Numbered from the stretch's first letter, positions 37,534 through 46,491 are shown. The stretch is DNA of 64,000 bases from Candidatus Latescibacterota bacterium (GCA_011772205.1 WVZY01000003.1:38231-102230); one strand, 5' to 3'. Made by a program: numbers and translations. The notes: generated from the sequence alone by a model not told the origin.

Positions 37534-38550
37534 ATGAGAGCCATATACTCCAAGCTCTTGATGTTGCTGTGCCTGCTTGCCGTCTTCGCCCAGGGCTCAT
37601 GTATTAGCTCCACAACCGTTGACTCCCCAACGGGGCCCAAAGAATCCAGGAGCCCAAGTGCCGATTCCCTGCTCAAAGTCATAGTAGTGGTGATCGACGG
37701 GTCACGCTACACAGAGACGTTTGGGGATCCGTCTCATTCGTGGATTCCTTTCATGTGGAATGAGCTCAAAGCCCAGGGCACGATTCTCACGAACTTTTGG
37801 AACGAAGGGCTGACCCAGACGAATCCCGGCCACGCGAGTCTGGCAACGGGCACCTGGCAGACCATCGCCAATGACGGAACCGAGAGACCGGACAAACCAA
37901 CATTTTTCGAGTATTTTCGAAAAACTCTTGCTATTCCGGATAGCCTTACCTTTGTGGTTGTCGGGAAAAGCAAACTGAACATCTGCTCGTATAGTACGCG
38001 CGTTGGCTACGGCGAACCATACGGCGCACGCGTCGAAGCCGGCTTTGCCAACGACACCGCGACCTTCAACGCTCTGCTTTCGAATCTGGATGCCAATCAC
38101 CCCCGCCTTGTCCTCGTCAATTTTGCGGACGTCGATCGAAAAGGGCACAGTGGTATCTGGACGGATTACCTGGACGCCATCCAGACAGCCGACTCGCTCG
38201 TTTTCGAATTGTGGATGCACCTGATGAACAACCTGTTTTATGCGGGGACGACGTACCTGTTCATCACGAATGATCACGGGCGGCACGATGATGATCACGG
38301 AGGATTTCAAGGCCATGGGGATAGCTGCGAAGGCTGCCGGCACGTTATGTTTTTTGCTATGGGCCCTAAAATACGCGAGGACTATGTGGTTTCGGGCGTT
38401 CATACCCAGATCGATGTCTGCCCGACCGTGGGCGCCCTTCTCGGATTCGATACACCGCTTGCCGACGGGGACGTCATATCGGAAATGTTCATCCCCTCTG
38501 GACGCAGTAAACCGGAGCCCAAGGTGGCCTTGGAGCCCGAGCGTCTCTGA
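37534..38550 (+). CDS. Exported type I phosphodiesterase/alkaline phosphatase-superfamily protein
   Basis: 338 residues from ATG 37534, with AGAGAG upstream; an earlier start at 37483 lacks a site. Signal peptide hydrophobic core LLMLLCLLAVFA is followed by GSC, a marginal lipobox. Superfamily motifs are VVVIDGSRYTETFG (metal Asp), TQTNPGHASLATG (Thr nucleophile in T-N-P-G-H), NFADVDRKGH (Asp/His pair) and ITNDHGRHDDDHGGFQGHGD (Asp/His ligands). These match nucleotide pyrophosphatase/phosphodiesterases. The cysteine pair in DSCEGCRH near 290 is an oddity. It probably hydrolyses phosphodiesters outside the cytoplasm; the substrate is unknown. No operon partner within 200 bp. Confidence 0.85.
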   Translation: MRAIYSKLLMLLCLLAVFAQGSCISSTTVDSPTGPKESRSPSADSLLKVIVVVIDGSRYTETFGDPSHSWIPFMWNELKAQGTILTNFWNEGLTQTNPGHASLATGTWQTIANDGTERPDKPTFFEYFRKTLAIPDSLTFVVVGKSKLNICSYSTRVGYGEPYGARVEAGFANDTATFNALLSNLDANHPRLVLVNFADVDRKGHSGIWTDYLDAIQTADSLVFELWMHLMNNLFYAGTTYLFITNDHGRHDDDHGGFQGHGDSCEGCRHVMFFAMGPKIREDYVVSGVHTQIDVCPTVGALLGFDTPLADGDVISEMFIPSGRSKPEPKVALEPERL

Positions 38551-38755
38551 GCCCTTTTTCCCTTGACTTTCCTCCAGCCAGATGGTATTAAAGCTTTTAA
38601 TTTATTAAACTTGCTACATTTCTCTGCCCCCGCCGCTACACGAACACATGAGTTCCGGCTTTTCTTTTTGTCTCGGCTGGGTCAAGCACCCGTTTGTTAA
38701 GGCGGTGTTTTTTCATCGCTGGTAAAGGGCGAACACTGCATCTCGCGAAGAGGAC

Positions 38756-39720
38756 ATGATGAAACAAAGCTCGATTTCCAAGCACCGGATTCTCGCTATC
38801 GGGTTGGGGTCGATCGCTCTTTTGCTGCTGGTCGCTTCCACGCTTTGGGCTGAAGAAGAGGAAGCACGGAAGCCGCTGGGATTTTTCGACGTGTGGCAGC
38901 TGCCGCGCGTTTGGATCGGCGCTATTTTCTGTTTGATCGGCTTGGCCCTGTTGATAAAGACCCGTATCAGCCGGAACTTGAGACTGCTGTTCCTCGTGGT
39001 GATCTTTTTTACTTTTAGCGTGCTTGCAATCCTCCCTCTGGGGAAATTTGCCTGGGGGATGGGATTGCATCCCAGTCCCATGTGCAGCATTACCAAACCG
39101 TTTCTGTTCGTAAATGCCGGCCGCAGCATACCGATAATCTTTTTTGCCATACTGGCTTCCATAGCAATATTGAGCATCATCGGGAACAAGCTGTTCTGCG
39201 GCTGGGTGTGTCCCGTCGGTGCCGCCCAAGAGATCACACATCGGATACGTTTGCCCGAGAAATTCGAGATCAACCTTCCTTTCCGGATCACGAATACCAT
39301 CCGCGCGATCATCTTCGTGGCGTTCGTGCCACTCGTCTTCTGGACGGGAAAAGAGCTTTATGAGTACTTCAATCCTTTTGAATTCCTGCACTGGGGATTT
39401 CAGCTCTACGTGACCATTGTGTTCGCTGTGACACTCATCGCGGCACTGTTAATCTTCAGGCCGTTTTGCTATTTGATTTGCCCCATAGGCCTCTTCAGCT
39501 GGCTTCTCGAGCACCTGTCTCTTGCCAAAGTCAAGGTTGACAAGGACACACCTGTACGGAATGCAATATCTGCGTCGACGACAGCAACTGTCCTGCCGTC
39601 CAATCGATTCTGGATGAAAAAGCATCGCGTCCCGATTGCCACGCTTGCGGTCGTTGTCTGGAGATATGCCCCGAAAGCGCTCTGAACTTCAAGAGCATCT
39701 GGAGCGGGAAAGCCGGCTGA
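38756..39720 (+). pseudogene. NapH/CcoG-like membrane Fe-S protein, frameshifted before its ferredoxin end
   Basis: Start ATG 38756 (ATG 38759 is adjacent) after GAAGAGGA. Five or so membrane helices carry LHPSPMC, NKLFCGWVCPVGAAQ and FRPFCYLICPIGLF, the Cys motifs of NapH-like polyferredoxins. The frame then reads VDKDT and, by a shift of one (or loss of two) near 39549-39552, continues as nonsense to 39685. The frame from 39553 gives CTECNICVDDSNCPAV and CHACGRCLEICPESALNF, a complete two-cluster ferredoxin ending at the TGA 39718-39720. So either a one-base error or a recent mutation splits the gene. It probably passes electrons to or from quinone in the membrane. It is followed 81 bp later by an OPT transporter. 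Confidence 0.85.
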
Positions 39721-39801
39721 GCCGGTTACATGAAATAAGATCCTCGATTCGAAGAGAACCGTTACACCCCTGAGGCCTGGACCCAAACCAAGGGAGGACC
39801 G

Positions 39802-41766
39802 ATGGAGAATCATTCGTACAAGCCCTATGTGCCCGAGGACACCAAACTCGCCGAGCTCACCGTCAAGGCGGTGGTTCTCGGTGTGATCATGGCGGCGGTC
39901 CTGGGTGCCGCGAACGCCTATGTGGGCATGAGGGCGGGGCTCACGGTGGCCGCGACCTTCCCGGCTGCGGTAGTTGCGATGGCGGCGCTGAGGCCCTTCA
40001 AAGGCACGATCCTGGAAGAGAACATCGCACGAACGACCGCCTCCGTCGGAGAGGCGCTCGTGGCCGGTGCGATCTTTACCCTACCCGCCTTTGTGATCAG
40101 CGGTGTATGGGACACTCTCCACTACCGTGACTCTACGCTCATCATGCTCGTCGGGGGCACACTGGGAGTGCTTTTTGTGATCATTCTTCGACGAACCCTG
40201 GTGGAAGACAAAGAACTCGCATTCCCAGAGAGTGTGGCGGCGGCGGAAATCGTCAAAGCCGGGCAGGCCGGAGCCACCGGTGCCGGGTTTGTTTTCGGCG
40301 GTATGGGCGTGGGAGCCATCTGGGAAATCATCAAGAACGATTACGGGATTAGAGTCGTCGGCGATCATCTGGAAGGATTTACCCGGTTTGCCGCGTCGAA
40401 AATCGAAGTTCTCGAACAAAGGCTGGACTTCAGCGGAGGAATGCTGCTTCAAACTCCATCGGCCTCTCCCATGCTGATGGGCGTGGGATTCATCGTGGGG
40501 CCCCGGATAGCGGCGGTCCTTTTCGCTGGCGCCGTCTTCGGCTGGTGGCTCCTCGTTCCCCTGGCGACGTTCTTGAATCCCGAGCTGGCAGCCATCGCGC
40601 AGACCGAAGGGTGGTCCGAGGTGTCGAGGGAGGTTTGGTATAACCAGGTCCGTCCTCTGGCGGTGGGAACGATGATCGTGGCCGCTTTTTACACGCTGTA
40701 CAGGCTGCGCGTATCTCTGGTGGGCGGCGTATCGAAGGCGTTTAGCGACCTGAGCGCAGCAAAACTCGGCACCAAAACGCTGAGGCGGCTCGAGACGGAC
40801 TTGGACTTCAAGAAAGTGTTCACCACGATCGCGATTATCGCGATTCCCATGTTTTTCCTGTACAACTACTTCAGCGCGTCCATCGCCGGATCCATTGTGC
40901 TCACGGTCATCATGCTCATCCTTGGTTTCCTCTTTGCCGCCGTCGCGGGATATCTCGTCGGACTCATCGGCTCCTCCAACAACCCGATCAGCGGCCTGAC
41001 CCTGAGCACGCTCCTCATCGCGGCCGTTCTCATGCTGGCGATGCACGTCACCGGGGCGAAGGGCGTGATGGCGGTTCTCGGGATCGCCGGTGTGATCTGC
41101 TGCGCGGCCGGGATCGCGGGCGATATGATGCAGGACCTCAAGGTGGGGTACATTCTTGGGGGCACGCCGTGGCGTATGCAAGTAGCCGAAATCACGGGCG
41201 TCGTGTTCGCCTCGCTCGTTCTGATCTGGCCGATGATCGTGATGGACAGGGTCTACCATATTGGAAGCGAAATGCTCCCTGCGCCCCAGGCGGGATTGAT
41301 GGCGCTGATGGCACAGGGAATCGTCGGCGGCGAGATGGCCTGGCCGCTCGTCATCGTCGGCATGCTGATGGCGCTTGCGCTCATTCTGATCGGCGCGCCG
41401 TCGCCCATGCTCATCGCCGTCGGAATGTATCTGCCGTTCACTTCGACGTCGGCGATTTTTGTCGGCGGTATCATCCGGTACATCATGGACGAAGTGCTCA
41501 AGAGGCGGAACCCAACAGAAGAGCAGAAGATCAAAGCGCAGAACACCGGCATCCTTCTCTCTTCGGGATTTATTGCAGGAGAGTCGTTGATGGCGGTAAT
41601 CATGGCGTTCGTTGTCCTCGGCCGCTCGCTTGCCAACCCTGATTGGGAAACGAGCCCGCTATTTACGATCCTCGAGAATCCTTGGCTCGGAATGCTGGCA
41701 TTTCTCTTTGTCGGATTCCTCCTGGTGAGGATGCCCGTCACGGCGGCGTTTAGAAAAAATAACTGA
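39802..41766 (+). CDS. OPT-family oligopeptide/metal-chelate transporter
   Basis: 654 residues with about 15-16 membrane helices. ELTVKAVVLGVIMAAVLGAANAYVGMRAGLTVAATFPAAV at the start, the SVAAAEIVKAGQ loop and the GSSNNPISGLTLSTLL motif (about 393-408) are characteristic of prokaryotic OPT transporters. Such proteins import peptides or peptide-like metal chelates using the proton gradient. Length is normal for the bacterial branch (600-680). GGGAGGACCG immediately precedes ATG 39802. It heads a run that includes a PqqD-like protein, an M20 peptidase and a radical SAM enzyme, all on the plus strand, which hints at uptake and processing of peptides (inference). Confidence 0.92.
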   Translation: MENHSYKPYVPEDTKLAELTVKAVVLGVIMAAVLGAANAYVGMRAGLTVAATFPAAVVAMAALRPFKGTILEENIARTTASVGEALVAGAIFTLPAFVISGVWDTLHYRDSTLIMLVGGTLGVLFVIILRRTLVEDKELAFPESVAAAEIVKAGQAGATGAGFVFGGMGVGAIWEIIKNDYGIRVVGDHLEGFTRFAASKIEVLEQRLDFSGGMLLQTPSASPMLMGVGFIVGPRIAAVLFAGAVFGWWLLVPLATFLNPELAAIAQTEGWSEVSREVWYNQVRPLAVGTMIVAAFYTLYRLRVSLVGGVSKAFSDLSAAKLGTKTLRRLETDLDFKKVFTTIAIIAIPMFFLYNYFSASIAGSIVLTVIMLILGFLFAAVAGYLVGLIGSSNNPISGLTLSTLLIAAVLMLAMHVTGAKGVMAVLGIAGVICCAAGIAGDMMQDLKVGYILGGTPWRMQVAEITGVVFASLVLIWPMIVMDRVYHIGSEMLPAPQAGLMALMAQGIVGGEMAWPLVIVGMLMALALILIGAPSPMLIAVGMYLPFTSTSAIFVGGIIRYIMDEVLKRRNPTEEQKIKAQNTGILLSSGFIAGESLMAVIMAFVVLGRSLANPDWETSPLFTILENPWLGMLAFLFVGFLLVRMPVTAAFRKNN

Positions 41767-41891
41767 GCCCCGAGCGGAATGGGACAAGAGGACGCACGAA
41801 CGATAAAAGAAAAGGGGGAAAGGAGTCTCCCCGCGAGCGGCCGCCGCACCACTTGAAACGGCGGCCGGCGTGGCTTGGGAGTTCATCGAAC

Positions 41892-42254
41892 GTGCGGAAA
41901 CGGCAAGTAAAGAACCTGCTCGACATGGTGCCGGTGCAAAGGCATCCTTACCGCACGCGGGAAGACGGCACGGTTGACATCATCATCCCGCGATACGGCG
42001 ACAACATCATCGGACGCGTACTCTCGCGTTTTCTGAAAGAAGCACCCATACAGGTGCATCTGGATCGGATAGGGACCAGGACATGGTTGCTCTGCGATGG
42101 GCGGAAAACAATCCACGAAATCGGCCAGCATCTCCATCGCGAATTCGAATCGGAAGTGGAACCGGTTTACGAGCGCCTGGAGTTGTTTTTCAGACACATG
42201 GATCGCCAGCGATTGATCAGCTGGAGATCCGATGATCCACGATCGAATTCATAA
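41892..42254 (+). CDS. PqqD-like peptide-recognition protein
   Basis: 120 residues from GTG 41892 (GGGAG lies about 10 bp upstream); a TTG at 41853 extends it by 13 residues. The core YGDNIIGRVLSRFLKEAP, then HLDRIGTRTWLLCDGRKTIHEIGQHL and a C-terminal helix YERLELFFRHMDRQRLI matches the PqqD fold: beta strands, then the G-T-R-T-W-x-L-x-D-G-x-x-T-I helix and two helices. PqqD-type proteins hold leader peptides for radical SAM RiPP maturases, but many occur without them. A radical SAM gene is 1.3 kb downstream, with an M20 peptidase in between. No precursor peptide was found nearby. Confidence 0.72.
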   Translation: MRKRQVKNLLDMVPVQRHPYRTREDGTVDIIIPRYGDNIIGRVLSRFLKEAPIQVHLDRIGTRTWLLCDGRKTIHEIGQHLHREFESEVEPVYERLELFFRHMDRQRLISWRSDDPRSNS

Positions 42255-42274
42255 GCCAAAATGGAGTGAGAAAA

Positions 42275-43516
42275 ATGAATAAACTTGAACTCGACCGGGT
42301 GATTCAAACCATCGACGGCTACCGCGATGAAGCGATCAGGCTGCAAACGGATCTTACGGCGATTCCGGCACTGGGACCGGAGAACGACGGGGAAGGCGAA
42401 GACAAGAAAGCCGACTATTTGAAAAACTACCTCCGCAGCATCGGGATCGATGACATCAGAGAGTACAACGCTCCCGACAGCCGGGTTCCTTGCGGCTACC
42501 GGCCGAATGTCGTCGCGACGCTCGGCGGCAAGGTGAAGGAGCCGGCCGTTTGGATCATGGCGCATACCGACGTGGTTCCTCCGGGCGATCTCAGCAAGTG
42601 GACGGGCGATCCTTATACGGTCCGTGTCGAAGGGGACCGCTTGATCGGGCGTGGGGTGGAGGATAACCAATCCGGCATGGTCGCATCGCTGCTCGCGATA
42701 AAAGCATTCAAAGAAACGGGCATCGTTCCGCACAGGCCGTTGGGCGTGGTCCTGGTGGCCGATGAGGAAACGGGCAGCGCATTCGGCTTGAAATATGTCG
42801 TAGATCACCACAAGCACCTCTTCAAAAAGAATGACATCATTATCGTGCCCGATGCGGGAAATCCCAAAGGATCGATGATCGAAGTGGCGGAGAAAAGCAT
42901 CTTGTGGATCAAATTTCATACGAAGGGAAGACAGACACACGGCTCAACGCCGGAGAAAGGGCGAAACGCGCACAAAGCCGCTTGCTATCTCACCACGCGT
43001 CTCGAGACGCTCTACAACCGTTTCAAGAAGCGTGACCAGGTGTTCGATCCACCCATTTCCACGTTCGAGCCGACGAAGAAAGAAGCAAACGTGCCCAACG
43101 TCAACACGATTCCCGGGGAAGATGTGTTGTATTTCGACTGCAGGGTGCTCCCTTTTTATAAACTGAACGACGTGCTGAAAGTGGTCAAGACGATCGTCCG
43201 GGAGACGGAGAAGAAGTACAAAGTAAAGATAAGCACGGAGTACCCGCAGCATGAATCCGCTGCGCCACCGACGCCGACCGATGCCCCCGTCGTGCTGGCT
43301 ATCAGCCGCGCGGTCAGGGAGCTACGAAACAGGCGGACGAAACCGATGGGTATTGGTGGGGGCACGGTGGCCAAGTTCTTCCGGGATGCGGGATTTCCCT
43401 GTGCTGTTTGGGGCACAATGGATGAAGTGGCGCATACGGCGGATGAATACGCACTGCTGCCAGCGATCCTCGATGATGCAAAGGTATTCGCTCACATAGC
43501 CCTCCAGGACGGCTAA
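42275..43516 (+). CDS. M20-family metallopeptidase (ArgE/DapE/CPG2-like)
   Basis: 413 residues from ATG 42275 with GGAG 8 bp upstream (GTG 42266 would add three). Motifs of the two-zinc M20 fold are seen: WIMAHTDVVPPGD (His, Asp), GRGVEDNQSGM (bridging Asp), VADEETGSAFG (catalytic Glu and metal Glu), a KFHTKGRQTHGSTPEKGRNA dimerisation-domain lid and DEVAHTADEY (C-terminal His). Members remove acyl groups or the terminal residue of short peptides. Lack of signal peptide makes it cytoplasmic, so it may finish peptides brought in by the OPT or POT carriers encoded nearby. It starts 20 bp after the PqqD-like gene, which makes co-transcription likely. Confidence 0.92.
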   Translation: MNKLELDRVIQTIDGYRDEAIRLQTDLTAIPALGPENDGEGEDKKADYLKNYLRSIGIDDIREYNAPDSRVPCGYRPNVVATLGGKVKEPAVWIMAHTDVVPPGDLSKWTGDPYTVRVEGDRLIGRGVEDNQSGMVASLLAIKAFKETGIVPHRPLGVVLVADEETGSAFGLKYVVDHHKHLFKKNDIIIVPDAGNPKGSMIEVAEKSILWIKFHTKGRQTHGSTPEKGRNAHKAACYLTTRLETLYNRFKKRDQVFDPPISTFEPTKKEANVPNVNTIPGEDVLYFDCRVLPFYKLNDVLKVVKTIVRETEKKYKVKISTEYPQHESAAPPTPTDAPVVLAISRAVRELRNRRTKPMGIGGGTVAKFFRDAGFPCAVWGTMDEVAHTADEYALLPAILDDAKVFAHIALQDG

Positions 43517-43560
43517 ATCCAACCCAGTACCTTCCATCGGGATAATTAAAACGAGTTGCC

Positions 43561-44844
43561 ATGCACGTTCGAATGGTCTTCTGCGATAAAACGGGCCGGA
43601 TGTACGACCATCCGGATCTTGCCCTAGCAGGTCAGGACGGTCCTGAGCCTGTTTCAATTCCCCTCAAGCGCCTGATTCACGTTCCAAGAGGCAGCGATTT
43701 TATGGTGCTCCCTGGACGTCTGCCCATCGGGATCGATCCGGTGAGGCATGAACCTGTGGTGTTTACCAGCTGGGAGGGAAAGACAGTTTTTGCCGCGGCG
43801 GTTTTTATGGCTCCCGCGCATGTGCAGACCCACTGGACATCGTACAAAAGTGAACGGGTCGCCCCTACGCTTCCTCTGTTTGCTTATACCGCGCTGGGAT
43901 ACGCCGATGGGAAATTTTACGCGGCAGGTTTTCGGGTAGATGAGAGCCCGCGGCAGGACCCGTGGCGATTCGAGATGGATGCGGTGCGTAAAGAAATGGA
44001 CAATCTGGATGCGGACATGAAGAAAAACCGCGTTGTCCAACAGCTTAAAAAATGCGCCCTGGCGTACGGATGCCGGGCTGCGCAAAACTTTTTCCTAGGC
44101 CGTTGGGAAGCACCTCTTCCGACGAGTGTCGCTTGTAATGCGACCTGTGTGGGCTGCATCTCCCAGCAGAAGAACGGAACATTCAAAGCGTCTCATGACA
44201 GGCTGACATCACCGCCCTCACCGGACGAGGTAGCGGACGTTGCTGTTTTTCACATCGAGCGCGTCGATCGTGCAGTGGTGAGCTTTGGCCAGGGCTGTGA
44301 GGGTGAGCCTCTTCTCATGAGCGATCTGCTTTATGAGAGCATAAAAAAAATAAGAGCACGAACCGATCACGGAACGATAAATCTTAATTCCAACGGAAGC
44401 ATGCCCCCTGTTGTGGAAAAGTTGATAGATGCCGGCCTGGACAGCATTCGGATAAGCGTCAACAGCCTCAGGAAAAATTTATATGACGCCTATTTCAAGC
44501 CAAATGGGTATACGTTCGGCGATGTGAACCGCTCAATCGACGTCGCGCGGAACAGGGAAATCTTTGTATCTTTGAACTTTCTGGTCTTTCCGGGCGTAAC
44601 GGACACGGAAGACGAACTCGAAGCTTTTGAAAAGTGGCTGGATGATCACAGTGTCGACATGATCCAAATGAGGAATCTCAACATCGATCCGGAACTGTAT
44701 GTTCGTTCTCTGCCTTCCGGCGCGTACAGCCGAGGGTTTGGAATGCAAAAACTTATGGCGTCATTGAAAGAGCTGTTGCCTTCACTGAAATTCGGGTATT
44801 TTAACCCTGCTAAGGAGTTTTTTTCTGAGCAAAAAAGTGCTTGA
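43561..44844 (+). CDS. Radical SAM protein with unusual N-terminal domain
   Basis: 427 residues. The radical SAM cysteines are Cys192, Cys196 and Cys199 (VACNATCVGCISQQ), followed by SFGQGCEGEPLL (Gly-Glu SAM-binding motif), INLNSNGS and IRISVNSL. No SPASM or second Fe-S cluster follows. The first 185 residues form a separate domain rich in beta strands (HVPRGSDFMVLPGRLPIGID) that I do not recognise. Some related proteins occur as lone radical SAM genes with this same domain, but the reaction is unknown. It lies 44 bp after the M20 peptidase and 1.3 kb after a PqqD-like gene. A peptide- or small-molecule-modifying role is possible; no substrate gene is seen. No SD strong enough to settle ATG 43561 versus 43573. 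Confidence 0.82.
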   Translation: MHVRMVFCDKTGRMYDHPDLALAGQDGPEPVSIPLKRLIHVPRGSDFMVLPGRLPIGIDPVRHEPVVFTSWEGKTVFAAAVFMAPAHVQTHWTSYKSERVAPTLPLFAYTALGYADGKFYAAGFRVDESPRQDPWRFEMDAVRKEMDNLDADMKKNRVVQQLKKCALAYGCRAAQNFFLGRWEAPLPTSVACNATCVGCISQQKNGTFKASHDRLTSPPSPDEVADVAVFHIERVDRAVVSFGQGCEGEPLLMSDLLYESIKKIRARTDHGTINLNSNGSMPPVVEKLIDAGLDSIRISVNSLRKNLYDAYFKPNGYTFGDVNRSIDVARNREIFVSLNFLVFPGVTDTEDELEAFEKWLDDHSVDMIQMRNLNIDPELYVRSLPSGAYSRGFGMQKLMASLKELLPSLKFGYFNPAKEFFSEQKSA

Positions 44845-44867
44845 CATAAATTCGTTAATCGTATAGT
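44841..44867 (+). promoter_or_regulatory. Possible promoter of XRE-EIIA gene
   Basis: TTGACA (44841-44846) is followed after 15 bp by TATAGT (44862-44867), or after 17 bp by TAGTTT. It begins inside the last codons of the radical SAM gene. TTCGTTAAT and TTTGTTAAT lie 22 bp apart around it and could be regulator half-sites. Confidence 0.4.
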
Positions 44868-44910
44868 TTACGTTTGTTAATAGGTCGTTTTTTTGATGAA
44901 AGGGGTTACT

Positions 44911-45795
44911 ATGCAGGGTATCGCCTTCGGGCAAACAATCAGGCTACTTAGGCAGGCGAAAGGGATCAGCTTGAGAGAAATGGCGAGGAAACTCGGCGTC
45001 TCCCCGGCGTTTCTAAGTCAGATCGAAGCTGGAAGACAGCACAAAATCCCTAAGGCAAGAATCGTTCAGGTAGCAGAGATGCTCGGTGTATCCGAGGGTT
45101 ATCTGCTTGGAACGGCACGCAGGATACATCCGGACGTTGTCGATTTCCTGAGGGAAACGCCGGAAGCGGCCGAATTCATGATCACGGCGATGCGCAGTGG
45201 CATGGTTGCGGAAGATTTTGCCGAACTCAGGGAAGCAGTTAAGGCGCGTGGCGGAAAAGGTGCCGTGCGAAGGGCAAAGCTTCCTGGGACGGGCAAGCGA
45301 AGAATCAGTTCGAGAAAACGACAGGCCGAAGATCTGGAAGCGTATCTCGATCCAGCTCTCTGCCTGACCGGTGTAACCGTTCAAAACAAAGACAGACTAT
45401 TTCGGCGATTCGTCAAACTGCTCGCGAAAAAGAACAAATCGATCAGTGCCGATAACGTCCTGGATCGGCTGAACTTCAGAGAGCGGCAGGCCCCGACGAA
45501 TGTCGGAGGCGGCGTTGCCATTCCGCATGCGTTTCTCAACGAACTGGAGCGCCCGCTCGTGGGAGCGCTTTCGCTCAAACGCGCGATCTTGTACGATGGG
45601 ACGAGCGATGAAAAAGTGAAGACGGTGTTTTTCTTGATCGGGGATGAGAGCCGCCCCAAGAATCACATCTCGATGCTCGCCCGAATCGCGAGGCTGTGTT
45701 CTTCCCAAGATTTTCTGGAAGCATTCGGCAAGACGAGGACCAACCGAGAGCTGTACAAAACCATTCTGCAGTGGGATAAGCGTATAGGGAGCTAG
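44911..45795 (+). CDS. XRE-family regulator fused to a PTS EIIA-type domain
   Basis: 294 residues from ATG 44911, chosen for AAAGGGG 5-6 bp upstream. Residues 10-66 are an XRE helix-turn-helix (LREMARKLGVSPAFLSQIEAG). A linker with a basic stretch (GKGAVRRAKLPGTGKRRISSRKRQ) leads to a mannitol/fructose-type EIIA domain (about 145-290) with GGGVAIPHAFLNELERP; His206 aligns with the phosphorylated His of EIIA(Fru/Mtl/Ntr). No EIIB, EIIC, HPr or EI gene is in the window. The EIIA half probably regulates the DNA-binding half by phosphorylation or ligand state, as PRDs and EIIA-Ntr do (inference). A zinc-ribbon gene follows 25 bp later. Confidence 0.85.
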   Translation: MQGIAFGQTIRLLRQAKGISLREMARKLGVSPAFLSQIEAGRQHKIPKARIVQVAEMLGVSEGYLLGTARRIHPDVVDFLRETPEAAEFMITAMRSGMVAEDFAELREAVKARGGKGAVRRAKLPGTGKRRISSRKRQAEDLEAYLDPALCLTGVTVQNKDRLFRRFVKLLAKKNKSISADNVLDRLNFRERQAPTNVGGGVAIPHAFLNELERPLVGALSLKRAILYDGTSDEKVKTVFFLIGDESRPKNHISMLARIARLCSSQDFLEAFGKTRTNRELYKTILQWDKRIGS

Positions 45796-45820
45796 TAACT
45801 CCCCAGGCGAAAGGATCGCC

Positions 45821-46228
45821 ATGGATGGCCAAACCCAGCTGGATCTTCTCCTTGAGCTTCGCAGCCTGGAGGAGACACTCAAGAGAAAAAAGGGCAAGGA
45901 GAAGAAGAAAATCGAGGGCCAGATCGACGGGTTGTGCTCCAGGATAGACGCATGGGTGCTCAAGCATTACCGCCGGTACGATGCGCCTTTCGGAGAGTTC
46001 CGCGACCGAACCTGCTGCGCATGCGGCATGATCTATCCAAAAACGCATATTCACTGCCGTCCATCCTCGGGTGACATTCGGCTGTGCGAAGGCTGTGGAC
46101 GAATCCTGCTGATGGTCGAAGAGGGCTCAGAAACGGGGAGCAGCGAGACAAGCTCCCGGAAGAGCAGGAAGAAAACCGCGAAAGCGACACCCAAAAAGAC
46201 TTCAGCAAGAAGGGCGAAGAAACGCTAA
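45821..46228 (+). CDS. Coiled-coil/zinc-ribbon protein with Lys-rich tail
   Basis: 135 residues in three parts: a charged N-terminal coiled coil (5-48, LEETLKRKKGKEKKKIEGQ), a zinc ribbon with Cys65-x-x-Cys68 and Cys89-x-x-Cys92 (CCACGMIYP; CEGCGRILL), and a 25-residue Ser/Lys/Arg tail (SRKSRKKTAKATPKKTSARR) like histone H1 or AlgP tails. This coiled-coil plus C4 ribbon layout is seen in the zf-RING_7/CsdB-like proteins but it is shorter here (usual about 240). Nucleic-acid binding is plausible, its target unknown. It follows the XRE-EIIA gene by 25 bp and is closed by a strong terminator, so the pair form one unit. Confidence 0.72.
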   Translation: MDGQTQLDLLLELRSLEETLKRKKGKEKKKIEGQIDGLCSRIDAWVLKHYRRYDAPFGEFRDRTCCACGMIYPKTHIHCRPSSGDIRLCEGCGRILLMVEEGSETGSSETSSRKSRKKTAKATPKKTSARRAKKR

Positions 46229-46277
46229 CCCAGCCCTGTTGCTCGAAGCTGCTTCCAATCCTTGATAGCGCTAAATC

Positions 46278-46313
46278 AAGGGCCCGCGAAATCGATCGCG
46301 GGCCCTTTTTTTC
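46278..46313 (+). terminator. Strong rho-independent terminator
   Basis: A perfect 12-bp stem AAGGGCCCGCGA/TCGCGGGCCCTT with a 6-nt loop (46290-46295) running directly into a T-run. It ends the XRE-EIIA/zinc-ribbon unit 50 bp past its last stop codon. Confidence 0.95.
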
Positions 46314-46491
46314 ACCGGCAATGTCTGGTTCTTGCGAAGGATGAGATCGGAAAAGTCGGCGGTTATTGTTCTCCGCAAGTCGCTCGATCTTGTAGGACCC
46401 TTCGAGCGAACCTTTTGAGTGGATTCTTCGGCCACTCTTCTATAGACTGAGATCCCAGATTTCGTGCGAAGCATCCAGGAAGGATCAATCG

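Noticed and set aside
40081..41259. 392-codon open frame on the minus strand
   Set aside because: Antisense to the OPT transporter; highly charged text created by the codon bias of a membrane protein gene.
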